DNA from: an uncultured Spirochaetales bacterium | GTDB taxonomy: Bacteria > Spirochaetota > Spirochaetia > Sphaerochaetales > Sphaerochaetaceae | NCBI GenBank assembly: GCA_944390045.1 | Contig: CALXOO010000017.1 | Span: forward strand, 1-44,343 | Reading direction: 5' to 3' | Length of the DNA: 44,343 nt | Shown: in pieces, positions 23,244-31,886 of the stretch | How positions within the stretch are numbered: the first letter of the stretch is position 1 | Layout: every line of letters starts with the position of its first letter | The notes under the pieces: generated by a model | The model's database searches: none | What the model saw: only the letters and a program-made list of their open reading frames with translations | What the model was told of the DNA's origin: nothing | Program-made: the position numbers and the translations under genes

Positions 23244-24745
23244 TTGATGAAGTCCGTGTCATGGCTCACGAAGACCACAGTTCCGTCATACGCCTTGATT
23301 GCGTCAAGCAGCATTCCTCTCGCGTTGATGTCCAGATGGTTCGTGGGCTCATCCAGCAGCAGGAGGTTGGCAGGGTGCAGGAGGATCTTGAGCAGGGCCA
23401 GACGGCTCTTCTCGCCTCCGGAGAGGACTGCCACCTTCTTGAAGACGTCATCGCCCTGGAAGAGGAAGGCGCCCAGAAGCGTCCTCAGCCTGGGAATGTC
23501 CCTGGTGTCTGCGACAGACTCTACCTCCTCAAGGACCGTGTTGGCCGGGTTGAGTGTCTTCTCGCTTTCCTGCGCATAATAGCCGCGCTTGAGTCCCGCA
23601 CCGTCTTTTATCAGGCCGCTGTAGGAGGGATCCTGCGCCGCCATCAGGCGCAGCAGGGTGGATTTTCCCGTGCCGTTCCTGCCGGCTATGGCCAGTCTCT
23701 CTCCCTTTCTGACGATGAAAGATAGATCCCTGAAGATCACATGCTCTCCGTAGGCCTTTTCAAGGTGGCTGACTGTCAGCACGTCATTGCCGCTGTGCGG
23801 AGAGGGCGGGAAGGAGAAGCTGATCTTCTTCAGATGGTCGGGAATCTCCACCTTTTCCATCTTCTCCAGTGCAGTGATCCTGCTCTGGACCTGCCGGCTC
23901 TTTGTGGCCTTGTAGCGGAAGCGCTCGATGAAGCGCTCTGTCTTCTCTATTTCTTCCTGCTGGGCCTCGTAACGGCGCATGATCTCGCTGATCTCGGCCT
24001 CTCTCTGCCTGAGGTAGGCCGAGTAGTTGCCGCTGTAGCGGGTGAGTTTTCCCTTGAACAGCTCGTAGACAGTATCTACTGTATCATCCAGAAAACCGAT
24101 GTCATGACTGACCAGCATCAGTCCTCCGTCAAAATTCCTCAGATAGCCCTTGAGCCAGGTGATGGCCTCGATGTCGAGGTAGTTTGTCGGTTCGTCTAGG
24201 AGCAGTATGTCTGGATCTTCCACCAGGATCCTGGCAAGCGCTATCCTCATCTGATAGCCGCCTGAAAACTCGCGGGAAGGCCGGTCGAAGTCCGTCCTCC
24301 TGAACCCAAGTCCCATCAGGATCTGTTCGATGCGGGCACGGCGGCGCTCATAGCTCACCGCCTCAAGTCTGTCCTCTATTTCGCTGATGCGCGAAAGCTT
24401 TGACTCGTAGTTTGTCTCATCCAGCTGGCTTCTTAGCTCCTCAGCCTCGTCATGCAGTGCCCTGAAGCGAGCGTAGCCGGATTCGGCAATCGCATAGACA
24501 CTGTCGTCCGGCAGGACTATGTCGCTCTGCGGAAGGTAGGAGACGAAGATGCCCTTCGTCTTGGATATCGTGACGCTGTCTGCGCTGACAAGGCCCATTA
24601 CGACTTTGAGTAGAGTCGTCTTGCCGCAGCCGTTGGCCCCTGTCAGTGCCGCACGGCTCCTGCCGTCCAGCGTGAAGGACACGGATGAGAGGATGTCCCT
24701 GTCGCCGAAGGCCAAGTTGAGATTCTGGACTTGTAGTGTAACCAT
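22811..24745 (-). CDS. ABC-F family ATPase (ribosome-associated type)
   Basis: This is a 644-residue soluble protein with two ABC ATPase domains and no membrane segments, as in the ABC-F translation factors (Uup, EttA, YheS groups). Domain 1 has Walker A GANGCGKT, signature FSGGYQMRIALAR and DEPTNYLD; the P-site-type linker (EISEIMRRYEAQQEEIEKTERFIERFRYKATKSRQVQSR) follows; domain 2 has GRNGTGKST, LSGGEKSRLAL and DEPTNHLD. A C-terminal coiled coil of about 90 residues resembles the Uup/YfmR DNA- or RNA-binding tail. These proteins act on stalled ribosomes. No ribosome site precedes the ATG at 24745; an extended -10 (TGCTAACTT) ends 9 nt upstream. Confidence 0.92.
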   Translation of the reverse strand: MVTLQVQNLNLAFGDRDILSSVSFTLDGRSRAALTGANGCGKTTLLKVVMGLVSADSVTISKTKGIFVSYLPQSDIVLPDDSVYAIAESGYARFRALHDEAEELRSQLDETNYESKLSRISEIEDRLEAVSYERRRARIEQILMGLGFRRTDFDRPSREFSGGYQMRIALARILVEDPDILLLDEPTNYLDIEAITWLKGYLRNFDGGLMLVSHDIGFLDDTVDTVYELFKGKLTRYSGNYSAYLRQREAEISEIMRRYEAQQEEIEKTERFIERFRYKATKSRQVQSRITALEKMEKVEIPDHLKKISFSFPPSPHSGNDVLTVSHLEKAYGEHVIFRDLSFIVRKGERLAIAGRNGTGKSTLLRLMAAQDPSYSGLIKDGAGLKRGYYAQESEKTLNPANTVLEEVESVADTRDIPRLRTLLGAFLFQGDDVFKKVAVLSGGEKSRLALLKILLHPANLLLLDEPTNHLDINARGMLLDAIKAYDGTVVFVSHDTDFIKNLATRILYLCDDEEPAFFEGDYDYFSYKLEEKEKAFIEKRKTEENRAKPVVRDASSGHRAQKERRNQIQRLEKETEATLDRISALEEKVRALEEEMGREEVYSDPVRITKAARDKEGLESEIEDLNEKWFSLSSELETLKGAE

Positions 24746-24754
24746 GACTGGAAC

Positions 24755-24783
24755 AAGTTAGCAGGAGAGGGCGCTTGACACAA
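24755..24783 (-). promoter_or_regulatory. Promoter of the ABC-F-maf operon
   Basis: On minus, TTGTGT (24778-24783), 17 nt, TAACTT (24755-24760) preceded by TGC (extended -10), then 9 nt to the ATG. The leader would be 2-3 nt long. Confidence 0.45.
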
Positions 24784-24819
24784 GGGGTATGACCAAGCTT
24801 GAATACATATTCACTTTGC

Positions 24820-24848
24820 TTGCACTTTTTTGCATGAGCCTGTATAGT
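24820..24848 (+). promoter_or_regulatory. Promoter of aroDE
   Basis: TTGCAC (24820-24825), 17 nt, TATAGT (24843-24848). The start site would be near 24855, just before AAGGAG at 24858-24863. The promoter lies inside the longest open frame and so argues for a start at 24873. Confidence 0.6.
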
Positions 24849-24872
24849 AATCTGAACAAGGAGACCATCGTC

Positions 24873-26309
24873 TTGATTTGCCTTACACTGTCAGAAAGCA
24901 CGATAGAAGCCGCTGTGGAGGTTGTGAAAAGCCAGCGGCAGTATATAGATATGGCTGAGCTCCGCCTTGACTTCCTCACAAAGGAGGAATGTGCCAGGGC
25001 CTGCACCTTTCCCTCCCTGGTTGACGTTCCCTGCATAGTCACCAACAGGAGGGTTCAGGACGGGGGCAGGTGTGCACTTTCCGAAAAGCAGAGGAGGGCA
25101 CAGCTCCTTGCGGCAATGGACGGTGACTTCAAATATATAGACATTGAGGAGGACCTCAAGCGGGGTGAGCTGGATGAGAAGGCCGAGAGGCGGGGAATCA
25201 AGATAATCCGCTCTCTTCACGACTTCGAGAAGGTTCCTGACGATATCTTCTCACGCATACAGCAGCTCAGGAAGAGGGCAGATGTGGCAAAGGTCGCGGT
25301 GACTCCGCGCGGGATTGCCGACGTGATCACGCTCTTCAACGCCCAGAAGGAGCTTGAGGGAACTGACAAGATCATCATCGGCATGGGGCCGTATGGCATT
25401 GCCACACGCATCCTGTATAAGAGGATGGGCTCCCTGCTCACTTTCTGCTCTGACAACCAGACGGCACCCGGACAGCTTTCCGCAAGACTGCTGAAGCAGC
25501 TGTACAGGGCGGACCAGGTCAATGACAAGACCGCCATCTACGGCATAATAGGGAACAATGTCACTGATTCCCTCAGCCCCTTCATCCACAATCCGGGTTT
25601 TGTCGGGATCAAGTACAATGCTATCTATGTGCCCTTCCTTGTGGACAGCGTGCGCAGCTTCTTCGTCCTGGCCGAGACGCTCAGGCTGAGGGGCTTCAGC
25701 GTGACAGTGCCCTTCAAGATCGAAGTGCTGAGCTACTGCGGTAACATCACCAGGGAGGTCAAGCAGATCGGGGCCTGCAACACTGTCGTGCGCATGCCTG
25801 GAATGTGGAAGGCGATCAACACTGACTATTACGGCTTCCTTCAGCCAATAGAGAAGGACATTGATGCGGGAAAGATCAGGACGGCCCTCGTCATCGGTGC
25901 GGGCGGCGCCTCCAATGCCATTGTCTGGGCACTCAGGAACCGCAATGTCAAGGTCACCATCCTCAACAGGACCCTTTCACGGGCCCAGAAGATCGCCGCG
26001 ATCAACATCTGTTCCTTCGACAGGCTGGAGAACTACCGTAACTATGAGGGGCAGGTTGACCTGATCGTGCAGACCACTCCGGTAGGCTATGACAGCTGGG
26101 AGAACCCGATTGAGGGCTTCCGGCTCACCGGCAGTGAGATCTGCTACGACATTGTCACAAAGCCGCGCGAGACGAAGTTCCTTGCCGATGCCAGGGCAGC
26201 CGGCTGCAGTGTCCACTATGGTCTTGAGATGCTGATCGCCCAGGGACGCCTCCAGTTCGAGGCTTTCACCGGCTACCATTTCCCTCGCAGCGTCCAGCTC
26301 GACCTCTAG
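24873..26309 (+). CDS. aroDE: Bifunctional 3-dehydroquinate dehydratase (type I) / shikimate dehydrogenase
   Basis: This is a 478-residue fusion catalysing steps 3 and 4 of the shikimate pathway, in the same order as the plant enzyme. The AroD half (1 to about 215) has AELRLDF (Glu), KIIRSLHDF (catalytic His) and VAKVAVTP (Schiff-base Lys). The AroE half has IGNNVTDSLSPFIHN (shikimate Ser-x-Ser), GFSVTVPFK (catalytic Lys), AINTDYYGF (Asp) and the dinucleotide loop VIGAGGASNA. The frame opens at 24789, but I chose the TTG at 24873 because AAGGAG lies 9 nt upstream, a good promoter lies within the longer frame, and MICLTLS is the usual type I start. aroK and aroC lie close by on the other strand. 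Confidence 0.92.
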   Translation: MICLTLSESTIEAAVEVVKSQRQYIDMAELRLDFLTKEECARACTFPSLVDVPCIVTNRRVQDGGRCALSEKQRRAQLLAAMDGDFKYIDIEEDLKRGELDEKAERRGIKIIRSLHDFEKVPDDIFSRIQQLRKRADVAKVAVTPRGIADVITLFNAQKELEGTDKIIIGMGPYGIATRILYKRMGSLLTFCSDNQTAPGQLSARLLKQLYRADQVNDKTAIYGIIGNNVTDSLSPFIHNPGFVGIKYNAIYVPFLVDSVRSFFVLAETLRLRGFSVTVPFKIEVLSYCGNITREVKQIGACNTVVRMPGMWKAINTDYYGFLQPIEKDIDAGKIRTALVIGAGGASNAIVWALRNRNVKVTILNRTLSRAQKIAAINICSFDRLENYRNYEGQVDLIVQTTPVGYDSWENPIEGFRLTGSEICYDIVTKPRETKFLADARAAGCSVHYGLEMLIAQGRLQFEAFTGYHFPRSVQLDL

Positions 26310-28096
26310 TCCAGCTTCTCGCTTATCTTGAAGATCTTGGATACCTTGACTGAGGTCCTTGTCCCGGCCTCATCCATCAGTGTGACGGATGCGTCTGCGC
26401 CGCGCACGCCCTCAAGGGCCTCGATACTGTAGACACCGCTGCCAGAGGCGGTGGTTATGGTGTAGAAGCTGTTCCGGCCCAGGGCGGAGGAAAGCAGATT
26501 CACCTTGCCCTTGTAGTCGAAGCCGGAAACCGATGCTGAGCGGGGAAAGGTCCTGCCCTCAGTGATCTGGGAAGGGGAGAGGAGCATGCCTGAATCCAGC
26601 AGGCTCCTGTAGCCTTCAGCTGCCTGAGGACCGGCTTTCCTGTCTATCTCCTGCGCCAGTATCTTCCTGTACTCTCCACTGTCCTCCGTGAAGCTGTCCT
26701 GTTCCGGAATGACCGGTGCCGTGAAGTCTCCGTCTGTACCGGCTGCTGGCGCTGCCTCTTCAGCTGTGCGGTGCGCATCAGGCCGGATGGTGCTGGAAAG
26801 CATGCTGAAGCCCATGTATCTTATGATGCGCCTCCACTGATCTTCCGTGTCTCTTCTCATAAGGAAGGACCTGGGGGAGAGTTTTCTCACGATGTGGATG
26901 CCCAGCAGCGGCATGGCCTCCAGAAGCCTTGCCGTGCTCTCCTCACACTCCAGGTAAATTGCATCGATTATTGTGAATGACCTGTACTTCGCATCCCAGT
27001 CCTCAAGCCGTGACACCAGCCCGGCATCCCTTTCGCCTGAGGGAAAGAGCAGGCGGAGCATGTCATCCAGCCTCAGCCCGCATTCGAATCCTGCCAGCAC
27101 GCTCTGGTCAGTGACAGAGAGCGTCACCAGGCGGTCTATCGTCCTGACCGAAGTGAAGAGGAAGAGGTCCACATCTGTACTGCTGCCTGAGAAAACGACA
27201 TTCATGTCCGCAGCTGCGCTGAAGATGCTCTCATCCCCGGTTTCCTCTTCAGCCTGGAGAATGAAGCCGAGCCGGTCCATCCGGTCAAGGTATTCTCCCG
27301 GAGCCTTCAGCACGACCTCAGCCAGCTTTCTCGTGTAAGGCAGGTCGAAGACCGCGGCAAGTGAGACTGTCTTGCGGGCAAGGTCTGTGGGACTGCCCTG
27401 TGACAGCAGGGCGCTCCTGATCCAGTCCGTGCCGTGACTGAAGAAGTTGTGGGCCGCGTTCCTGTCCACGATCAGGCATCCGCCTTCCTCCCTGATGACT
27501 GCAAGAGCGCGCGCTGCAGCGAGAAAGGCATGGAAGAGGATGTCAAGCTCACACGCATCCAGCAGGGGGGTTGCCTCGTGCAGTGGACCGCTGAGCTGGT
27601 TCTCCGCGCTGGTGAATGAACGTGGACGGGCTGTGCTGAGTGCGCCTGTGAAGGCCTTCAGCGTGTCTGTGAGCCGCAGCATGCGTCCCCCTGAGGCAAG
27701 ATGGTCTTTGAAGACAGCCCTGCTGATGACGGATGAGTAGTCAAGGCTGTCGTTTAGTTCAAGATCTCCGTTTTCGTTGTACAGGACGAGACAGCGGTCA
27801 GTCAGCCTGTCCAGGGTGCGGGAGAAGGCCTTATGATTCCTGTATTCCAGAAGATCTGAAAGCTGGGTCTGTGAGAGGGAATGGAAGGTGTGGAGCAGGG
27901 AGAGTATCCGTGATTCCCCGGCAGTCACCGAGGAAAGCAGGTTCCGCCTCACCGTGCTGTCGTTGAAGAAGGCCACCAGGCCTGCCTCCAGTCTCTCCCT
28001 GTTGTACGGCATGGAGACTTTGCCGAGCATCAGTCCTGCAAGGGCCAGGAAGCGGTCCTGCGTGATCATGTTCAGATGTGTTGTCAGACTGCTCAA
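26306..28096 (-). CDS. Helicase-associated protein (Helicase_C_3/XPB partner type)
   Basis: This is a 596-residue protein without ATPase motifs. An N-terminal winged-helix-like region (ESRILSLLHTFHSLSQTQLSDLLEYRNHKAFSRTLDRLTDRCLVL) is followed by a central helical part. Residues about 290-430 match the Helicase_C_3 domain: MNVVFSGSSTDVDLFLFTSVRTIDRLV, then FTIIDAIYLECEESTARLLEAMPLLGIHIVRKLSPRSFLM. The C-terminus is variable with a small beta domain. In mycobacteria a protein with this domain is likewise encoded beside XPB, so a shared DNA-repair complex is plausible (inference). It overlaps the XPB gene's stop by 4 nt. Its own stop overlaps aroDE's in a CTAG. Confidence 0.82.
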   Translation of the reverse strand: MSSLTTHLNMITQDRFLALAGLMLGKVSMPYNRERLEAGLVAFFNDSTVRRNLLSSVTAGESRILSLLHTFHSLSQTQLSDLLEYRNHKAFSRTLDRLTDRCLVLYNENGDLELNDSLDYSSVISRAVFKDHLASGGRMLRLTDTLKAFTGALSTARPRSFTSAENQLSGPLHEATPLLDACELDILFHAFLAAARALAVIREEGGCLIVDRNAAHNFFSHGTDWIRSALLSQGSPTDLARKTVSLAAVFDLPYTRKLAEVVLKAPGEYLDRMDRLGFILQAEEETGDESIFSAAADMNVVFSGSSTDVDLFLFTSVRTIDRLVTLSVTDQSVLAGFECGLRLDDMLRLLFPSGERDAGLVSRLEDWDAKYRSFTIIDAIYLECEESTARLLEAMPLLGIHIVRKLSPRSFLMRRDTEDQWRRIIRYMGFSMLSSTIRPDAHRTAEEAAPAAGTDGDFTAPVIPEQDSFTEDSGEYRKILAQEIDRKAGPQAAEGYRSLLDSGMLLSPSQITEGRTFPRSASVSGFDYKGKVNLLSSALGRNSFYTITTASGSGVYSIEALEGVRGADASVTLMDEAGTRTSVKVSKIFKISEKLD

Positions 28097-29745
28097 TTCA
28101 CGTTCTCCACACTGTATGAATAGCCCTGCTCGATGAGGAACTTCTGCCTGTTGAGAGAGAACTCCTCTTCTCTCGTGTTTCTGGACACGAGTGTATAGAA
28201 GTGGCTGTCCCTGCTCTTGGGCCGGAGAATGCGGCCCAGCCGCTGGGCTTCTTCCTGCCGGCTCCCGAAGGTGCCTGAGACCTGGATCGCCACACTGGCA
28301 TCCGGAAGATCGATCGCGAAGTTTGCGACCTTCGACACGATGAGGACTCTGATCCTGCCCTCCCTGAAGGCCTGGTAGAGCTCATCTCTCATCGTATTGC
28401 GCATGCTCCCTGTGATCAGCGGGAAGCCGAAGGTCTTCCTGATCTCCTCCAGCTGGTCCAGATACTGGCCGATGATCAGGATCTGCTCGCCTTCATGTTT
28501 TTCCAGGAGGCTGCGCACCAGGGAGAGCTTGCGCCTGTTGCGGGCCGCGATGCCTATCTTCTTCGCCATGGGGGCAAGCGCATAGTCAAGCTCGTCCTCA
28601 TCCGAGAGGGAGACCCTGATTTCATGACAGTATGCCTTGGCGATGAACCCCTTTCTCTCCAGCTCGCTCCAGGGCACGTCGTAGCGTTTGGGGCCTACCA
28701 GGGAGAAGACTTCCTTCTCCCTGCCGTCTTCCCTGATGAGAGTGGCGGTGAGGCCCATTCGGTAGACTGACTGGAGGTTGGATGAGAGGCGGAAGACCGG
28801 AGCGGGAAGCAGATGGACTTCATCATAGATGACGAAGCCCCACTTCTGCGCGAGCATGAGATTGAAAGTCCTGTACTCACCGTTCTCATCGCTCTGTATC
28901 AGCATTGAGTAGGTGCAGACTGTCACTTTCCCAAGGCGCTTGCACTCTCCGCTGTACTCTCCGATCTCATCTCTTGAAAGCGTCGTCTTGTCGGCAAGCT
29001 CGCTGATCCACTGGTGGACAGACGCGACATTGGGTGCCAGAATGAGCGTGCTTGTCTTCAGCCTGGCTATGGCCTCGATTCCGACAATGGTCTTGCCGCT
29101 GCCGCAGGGCAGTACGATGACACCGTATCCTCCGCCGGGTCTGCCGCCGGCCCAGAAGCTCTCAAAGGCCTTCATCTGGTAGTCCCGGACACTGAAGTCC
29201 TTTCCGCTGAGCGTCCTGGTCCTGAGCTCCACGCTGAGGGCCTCTCCCTTTCTCAGGGGGATCAGGTCCTCGACAGGAAAGCCGTTGCTGATCAGGACCA
29301 GCTTGAGGTCTCCGCGCCTGTTGAGAGGAAAGCGCAGACTGTCATCGTCTGCATCCAGGCAGTTATCCCTCACGAAGGGTATCGAGAGGATGCGCTTCCT
29401 GTATATCTCGCTCTTGCAGGTTACGAAGAATGTCTCCTCATCATCAGGCGTCAGGGAAATGACTCCATAGCGTGAGCATGTGTCCTGTATGAAGTAGCTG
29501 ACTGTCTGTGGAATCTCATAGCGGGAATACCTTTCCAGTGTGGACAGGATGGTCCCGGCATCCAGCCCCGCGGAACAGGCGTTCCACAGCGCGAGGGCGC
29601 TGATTGAGTAGGTGTGAAGATGTTCCGGACTCCTTACCAGCTCACAGAATGGGATGATGGCATCCCTGCACTCATCACAGCAGGGCGAGTGCATGTCAAG
29701 CAGCAGGGTCCTGTCGGACTGGATCACGAGAGGCCTGTCACTCAT
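28093..29745 (-). CDS. DNA repair helicase XPB (Rad25/Ssl2 family)
   Basis: This is a 550-residue SF2 3'-5' helicase of the bacterial XPB type. The N-terminal XPB domain (LVIQSDRTLLLDMHS, ELVRSPEHLHTYSISALALWNA) is followed by a damage-recognition-like segment, RDYQMKAFESFW, Walker A LPCGSGKTIVGIEAI, Walker B YDEVHLLPAPVFR, GLTATLIREDGREKEVF containing the RED motif, and the C-terminal RecA domain ending EEAQRLGRILRPK. The N-terminal domain has an unusual cysteine group, CCDECRDAIIPFC. XPB enzymes open DNA in eukaryotic nucleotide excision repair; the bacterial role is not settled. It overlaps aroC by 8 nt, in an aroK-aroC-XPB-partner operon. Confidence 0.93.
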   Translation of the reverse strand: MSDRPLVIQSDRTLLLDMHSPCCDECRDAIIPFCELVRSPEHLHTYSISALALWNACSAGLDAGTILSTLERYSRYEIPQTVSYFIQDTCSRYGVISLTPDDEETFFVTCKSEIYRKRILSIPFVRDNCLDADDDSLRFPLNRRGDLKLVLISNGFPVEDLIPLRKGEALSVELRTRTLSGKDFSVRDYQMKAFESFWAGGRPGGGYGVIVLPCGSGKTIVGIEAIARLKTSTLILAPNVASVHQWISELADKTTLSRDEIGEYSGECKRLGKVTVCTYSMLIQSDENGEYRTFNLMLAQKWGFVIYDEVHLLPAPVFRLSSNLQSVYRMGLTATLIREDGREKEVFSLVGPKRYDVPWSELERKGFIAKAYCHEIRVSLSDEDELDYALAPMAKKIGIAARNRRKLSLVRSLLEKHEGEQILIIGQYLDQLEEIRKTFGFPLITGSMRNTMRDELYQAFREGRIRVLIVSKVANFAIDLPDASVAIQVSGTFGSRQEEAQRLGRILRPKSRDSHFYTLVSRNTREEEFSLNRQKFLIEQGYSYSVENVN

Positions 29746-30802
29746 AGCATCCGGCCCTCAGCAGGTGGTCTGCGACTGTCAGTGCGGCCATTGACTCGAC
29801 GACTACAACAGCACGCGGCACTATGCAGGGATCATGCCTGCCCGTGATTGTGATCATGGTGTCGGATCCGGCCCTGGTGACAGTTTTCTGTTCCTGAGAA
29901 ATCGAAGGGGTGGGGCGGAATGCTACCCTGAAGACTATGTCCTCACCGTTGCTTATTCCTCCCTGTATGCCTCCGCTGTTGTTCGAGAGGAAGCTCACTT
30001 TTCCATCTCTCATCTCAAGCTTGTCGTTCATCTGGCTGCCGCGCAGTCCCGCACAGGCGAAACCGCGTCCGAACTCGAAGCCGCGAACGGCCCCGATGGA
30101 GAAGACCGCCTTCGCGAGGTCTGCGCCCAGACGGTCGAAGACAGGTTCCCCGAGTCCGGCAGGGACCCCGGTGATCCTGCACTCCACGATTCCTCCGACG
30201 CTGTCCTGATCCATCCGGGCCCTCTCTATCTCATCGAGGTATGCCGCTTCCAGCTGTTCACTTGAGGCGGGCACGAGGCGGGAAGGGTGCAGCGGGAAGT
30301 CGTGAGACGTATCGCTCACGTTGCCAACCGCCCTGATGATGCCCTGTATGCTGATCCCGCTGCGCCTGAGCAGCAGCTTGGCCAGGGCGCCTGCGGCAAC
30401 ACGTACCGCCGTCTCCCTTCCTGATGACCTTCCTCCGCCACGGTAGTCGACATTGTGGTACTTCATCCACCAGCTGTAATCGGCGTGGCCAGGACGGAAG
30501 ACATCCCTGACCGTGCTGTAGTCGCGGCTCCTCTGATCAGTGTTGCGTATGATGAATGCAATTGGCATGCCGGTGCTTCTGCCTTCGAAAACCCCGGAGA
30601 GAATCTCAAGACTGTCTGCCTCATTGCGGGCCGTGGTGTGGCGTCCTGTGCCGGGCCTGCGTCTGTCCAGTTCGCCCTGGATGAAGAGCGTATCGACTGT
30701 GATGCCGGCGGGGTAGCCGTCAAGAACGCCGCCGAGAGCCGGTCCGTGTGACTCGCCGAAACTCGTGAGCGCAAGGACTTTTCCTATTGTGTTTCCAGCC
30801 AT
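29738..30802 (-). CDS. aroC: Chorismate synthase
   Basis: This is a 354-residue chorismate synthase, which converts EPSP to chorismate with reduced FMN. Signatures are SFGESHGPALGGVLDGYPAG at the N-terminus, FRPGHADYSWWMKY, GGGRSSGRETAVRVAAGALAK, and SNNSGGIQGGISNGEDI. The length is normal. I chose the ATG at 30802 (MAGNTIGK) because the family starts there and AGGAGGC lies close upstream; a longer frame reaches 30841 but lies inside aroK. It overlaps aroK by 19 nt and XPB by 8 nt, so all are translated from one message. Confidence 0.95.
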   Translation of the reverse strand: MAGNTIGKVLALTSFGESHGPALGGVLDGYPAGITVDTLFIQGELDRRRPGTGRHTTARNEADSLEILSGVFEGRSTGMPIAFIIRNTDQRSRDYSTVRDVFRPGHADYSWWMKYHNVDYRGGGRSSGRETAVRVAAGALAKLLLRRSGISIQGIIRAVGNVSDTSHDFPLHPSRLVPASSEQLEAAYLDEIERARMDQDSVGGIVECRITGVPAGLGEPVFDRLGADLAKAVFSIGAVRGFEFGRGFACAGLRGSQMNDKLEMRDGKVSFLSNNSGGIQGGISNGEDIVFRVAFRPTPSISQEQKTVTRAGSDTMITITGRHDPCIVPRAVVVVESMAALTVADHLLRAGCYE

Positions 30803-31317
30803 TGTGCCTCCTCCAGTCTGGAGAGAATGCGCCTGGCACACTCCTCCTTGTCGCCGTATGGTCCAAGCTCGACCGTGAGGTCAGCATAGCTCCTGTATAT
30901 TCTGTCCCTGCGGGTGTAGAGCCTGTGAAAGCTTCCTTCAGGGTCAGCGGGGTCGATGAACGGGGGCAGGCCCTTCTGCATTATCTTGCCCAGCACGGCC
31001 TCCTCGGGTCTGGTGAGATAGATGATGCGTCCCTCCATTTTCATCCTGTCCATGAGCGGACTGTTGTCGCACACTCCGCCTCCGAGGGAGAGAATGTATG
31101 ACTTGTGGCTGTCCATGAAGGCGCTGACAGCCTTCAGCTCTGCATCCATGAAGGCTTCCTTGCCGTGTTCCCTGTACCATTGCCTGATGCTGTCTGTTCC
31201 AAGATAGGCCAGCACGAGGTCGTCCGAGTCACTGCCTTCCAGACCTGTCAGGCCGGCCAGGATGCGGCTCGCAGTGCTTTTGCCGCAGTGCTTCATTCCT
31301 GTGATGAAAAGCCTCAC
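30784..31317 (-). CDS. aroK: Shikimate kinase
   Basis: This is a 177-residue shikimate kinase that phosphorylates shikimate with ATP. The P loop ITGMKHCGKST is at the N-terminus, followed by the shikimate-binding acidic motif DSDD, the ILSLGGGVCDN motif, ADPEGSFHRLYTRRDRIYRSYAD (lid region) and a C-terminal helix. The start is GTG at 31317 with GGAGG 7 nt upstream. It is the first gene of the aroK-aroC-XPB-partner operon and has a promoter with TATAAT at 31345-31350. The neighbouring aroDE and aroC make this an almost complete late shikimate set; aroA and aroB are not in the window. Confidence 0.92.
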   Translation of the reverse strand: MRLFITGMKHCGKSTASRILAGLTGLEGSDSDDLVLAYLGTDSIRQWYREHGKEAFMDAELKAVSAFMDSHKSYILSLGGGVCDNSPLMDRMKMEGRIIYLTRPEEAVLGKIMQKGLPPFIDPADPEGSFHRLYTRRDRIYRSYADLTVELGPYGDKEECARRILSRLEEAQWLETQ

Positions 31318-31344
31318 TCTCCATCCTCCTTGTATGAATGGGGA

Positions 31345-31374
31345 ATTATATTACCATGAGGCTGTGGTGGTCTA
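31345..31374 (-). promoter_or_regulatory. Promoter of the aroK operon
   Basis: On minus, TAGACC (31369-31374), 18 nt, consensus TATAAT (31345-31350). The leader is about 20 nt and carries the GGAGG site. The -35 overlaps the stop codon of the upstream membrane-protein gene. Confidence 0.55.
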
Positions 31375-31827
31375 GCTGTCCCACTCGTCCAGCCTGATAT
31401 TGTCAAAGGGTCTCACCTCAGGCTGGTAGTAGCTGTTGATTGCCGCCTCTTTCTTATGGCGGGAGAAGCGGAAGAAGTTCCTCTTCTCGATCTTCTCAAG
31501 GAATCTGGCCTCGCTGTAGTTCTTCCTCATGTCGCTGATGAAGCGGTTCCTGCTGACCTTTTTCTTCAGCGCGTAGTGGAAGGTGATCACCATCATGTAC
31601 CAGCAGAAGGAGAGAATCAGGGGAAAAAAGAGGAAGCTGTGAATGGCCGGCATCAGATATGGCCCTCCGGCGAAGAGGGAGAGCGCGTTCTCCACACTCA
31701 GAAGGGCGCTGACCAGAAATGGTATGATCCAGAACAGGCCCTGGCGTGAGAAGATGAACCTCAGACAGGCGAGGGAGGAGAGAAAGGTCAGCAGGAGCGA
31801 TGCCAGCGGCACAATGTATTGGACCAT
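31372..31827 (-). CDS. Small membrane protein of unknown function
   Basis: This is a 151-residue protein with three hydrophobic segments in the first 90 residues (IVPLASLLLTFLSSLACL, LFWIIPFLVSALLSVENAL, AIHSFLFFPLILSFCWYMMVITF) and a basic, hydrophilic C-terminal tail (ALKKKVSRNRFISDMRKNYSE ... FRFSRHKKEAA). I do not recognise a family. I chose the ATG at 31827 because TATTAT (31834-31839 on minus) ends 6 nt before it, suggesting a leaderless transcript; the longer frame to 31845 lies across that -10. It is divergent from dgt. Confidence 0.68.
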   Translation of the reverse strand: MVQYIVPLASLLLTFLSSLACLRFIFSRQGLFWIIPFLVSALLSVENALSLFAGGPYLMPAIHSFLFFPLILSFCWYMMVITFHYALKKKVSRNRFISDMRKNYSEARFLEKIEKRNFFRFSRHKKEAAINSYYQPEVRPFDNIRLDEWDS

Positions 31828-31833
31828 GCACAA

Positions 31834-31880
31834 ATAATAGCGCAAAAGAGTTTCCTTGCACAGGAATTTCGCGCTAAATT
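31834..31880. promoter_or_regulatory. Divergent leaderless promoter region between the membrane-protein gene and dgt
   Basis: On minus TATTAT (31834-31839) ends 6 nt before the ATG at 31827. On plus TAAATT (31875-31880) ends 6 nt before the dgt ATG at 31887; TTGCAC at 31856-31861 is close but only 13 nt away. No Shine-Dalgarno sequence is present on either side. Confidence 0.4.
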
Positions 31881-31886
31881 ATCAGT

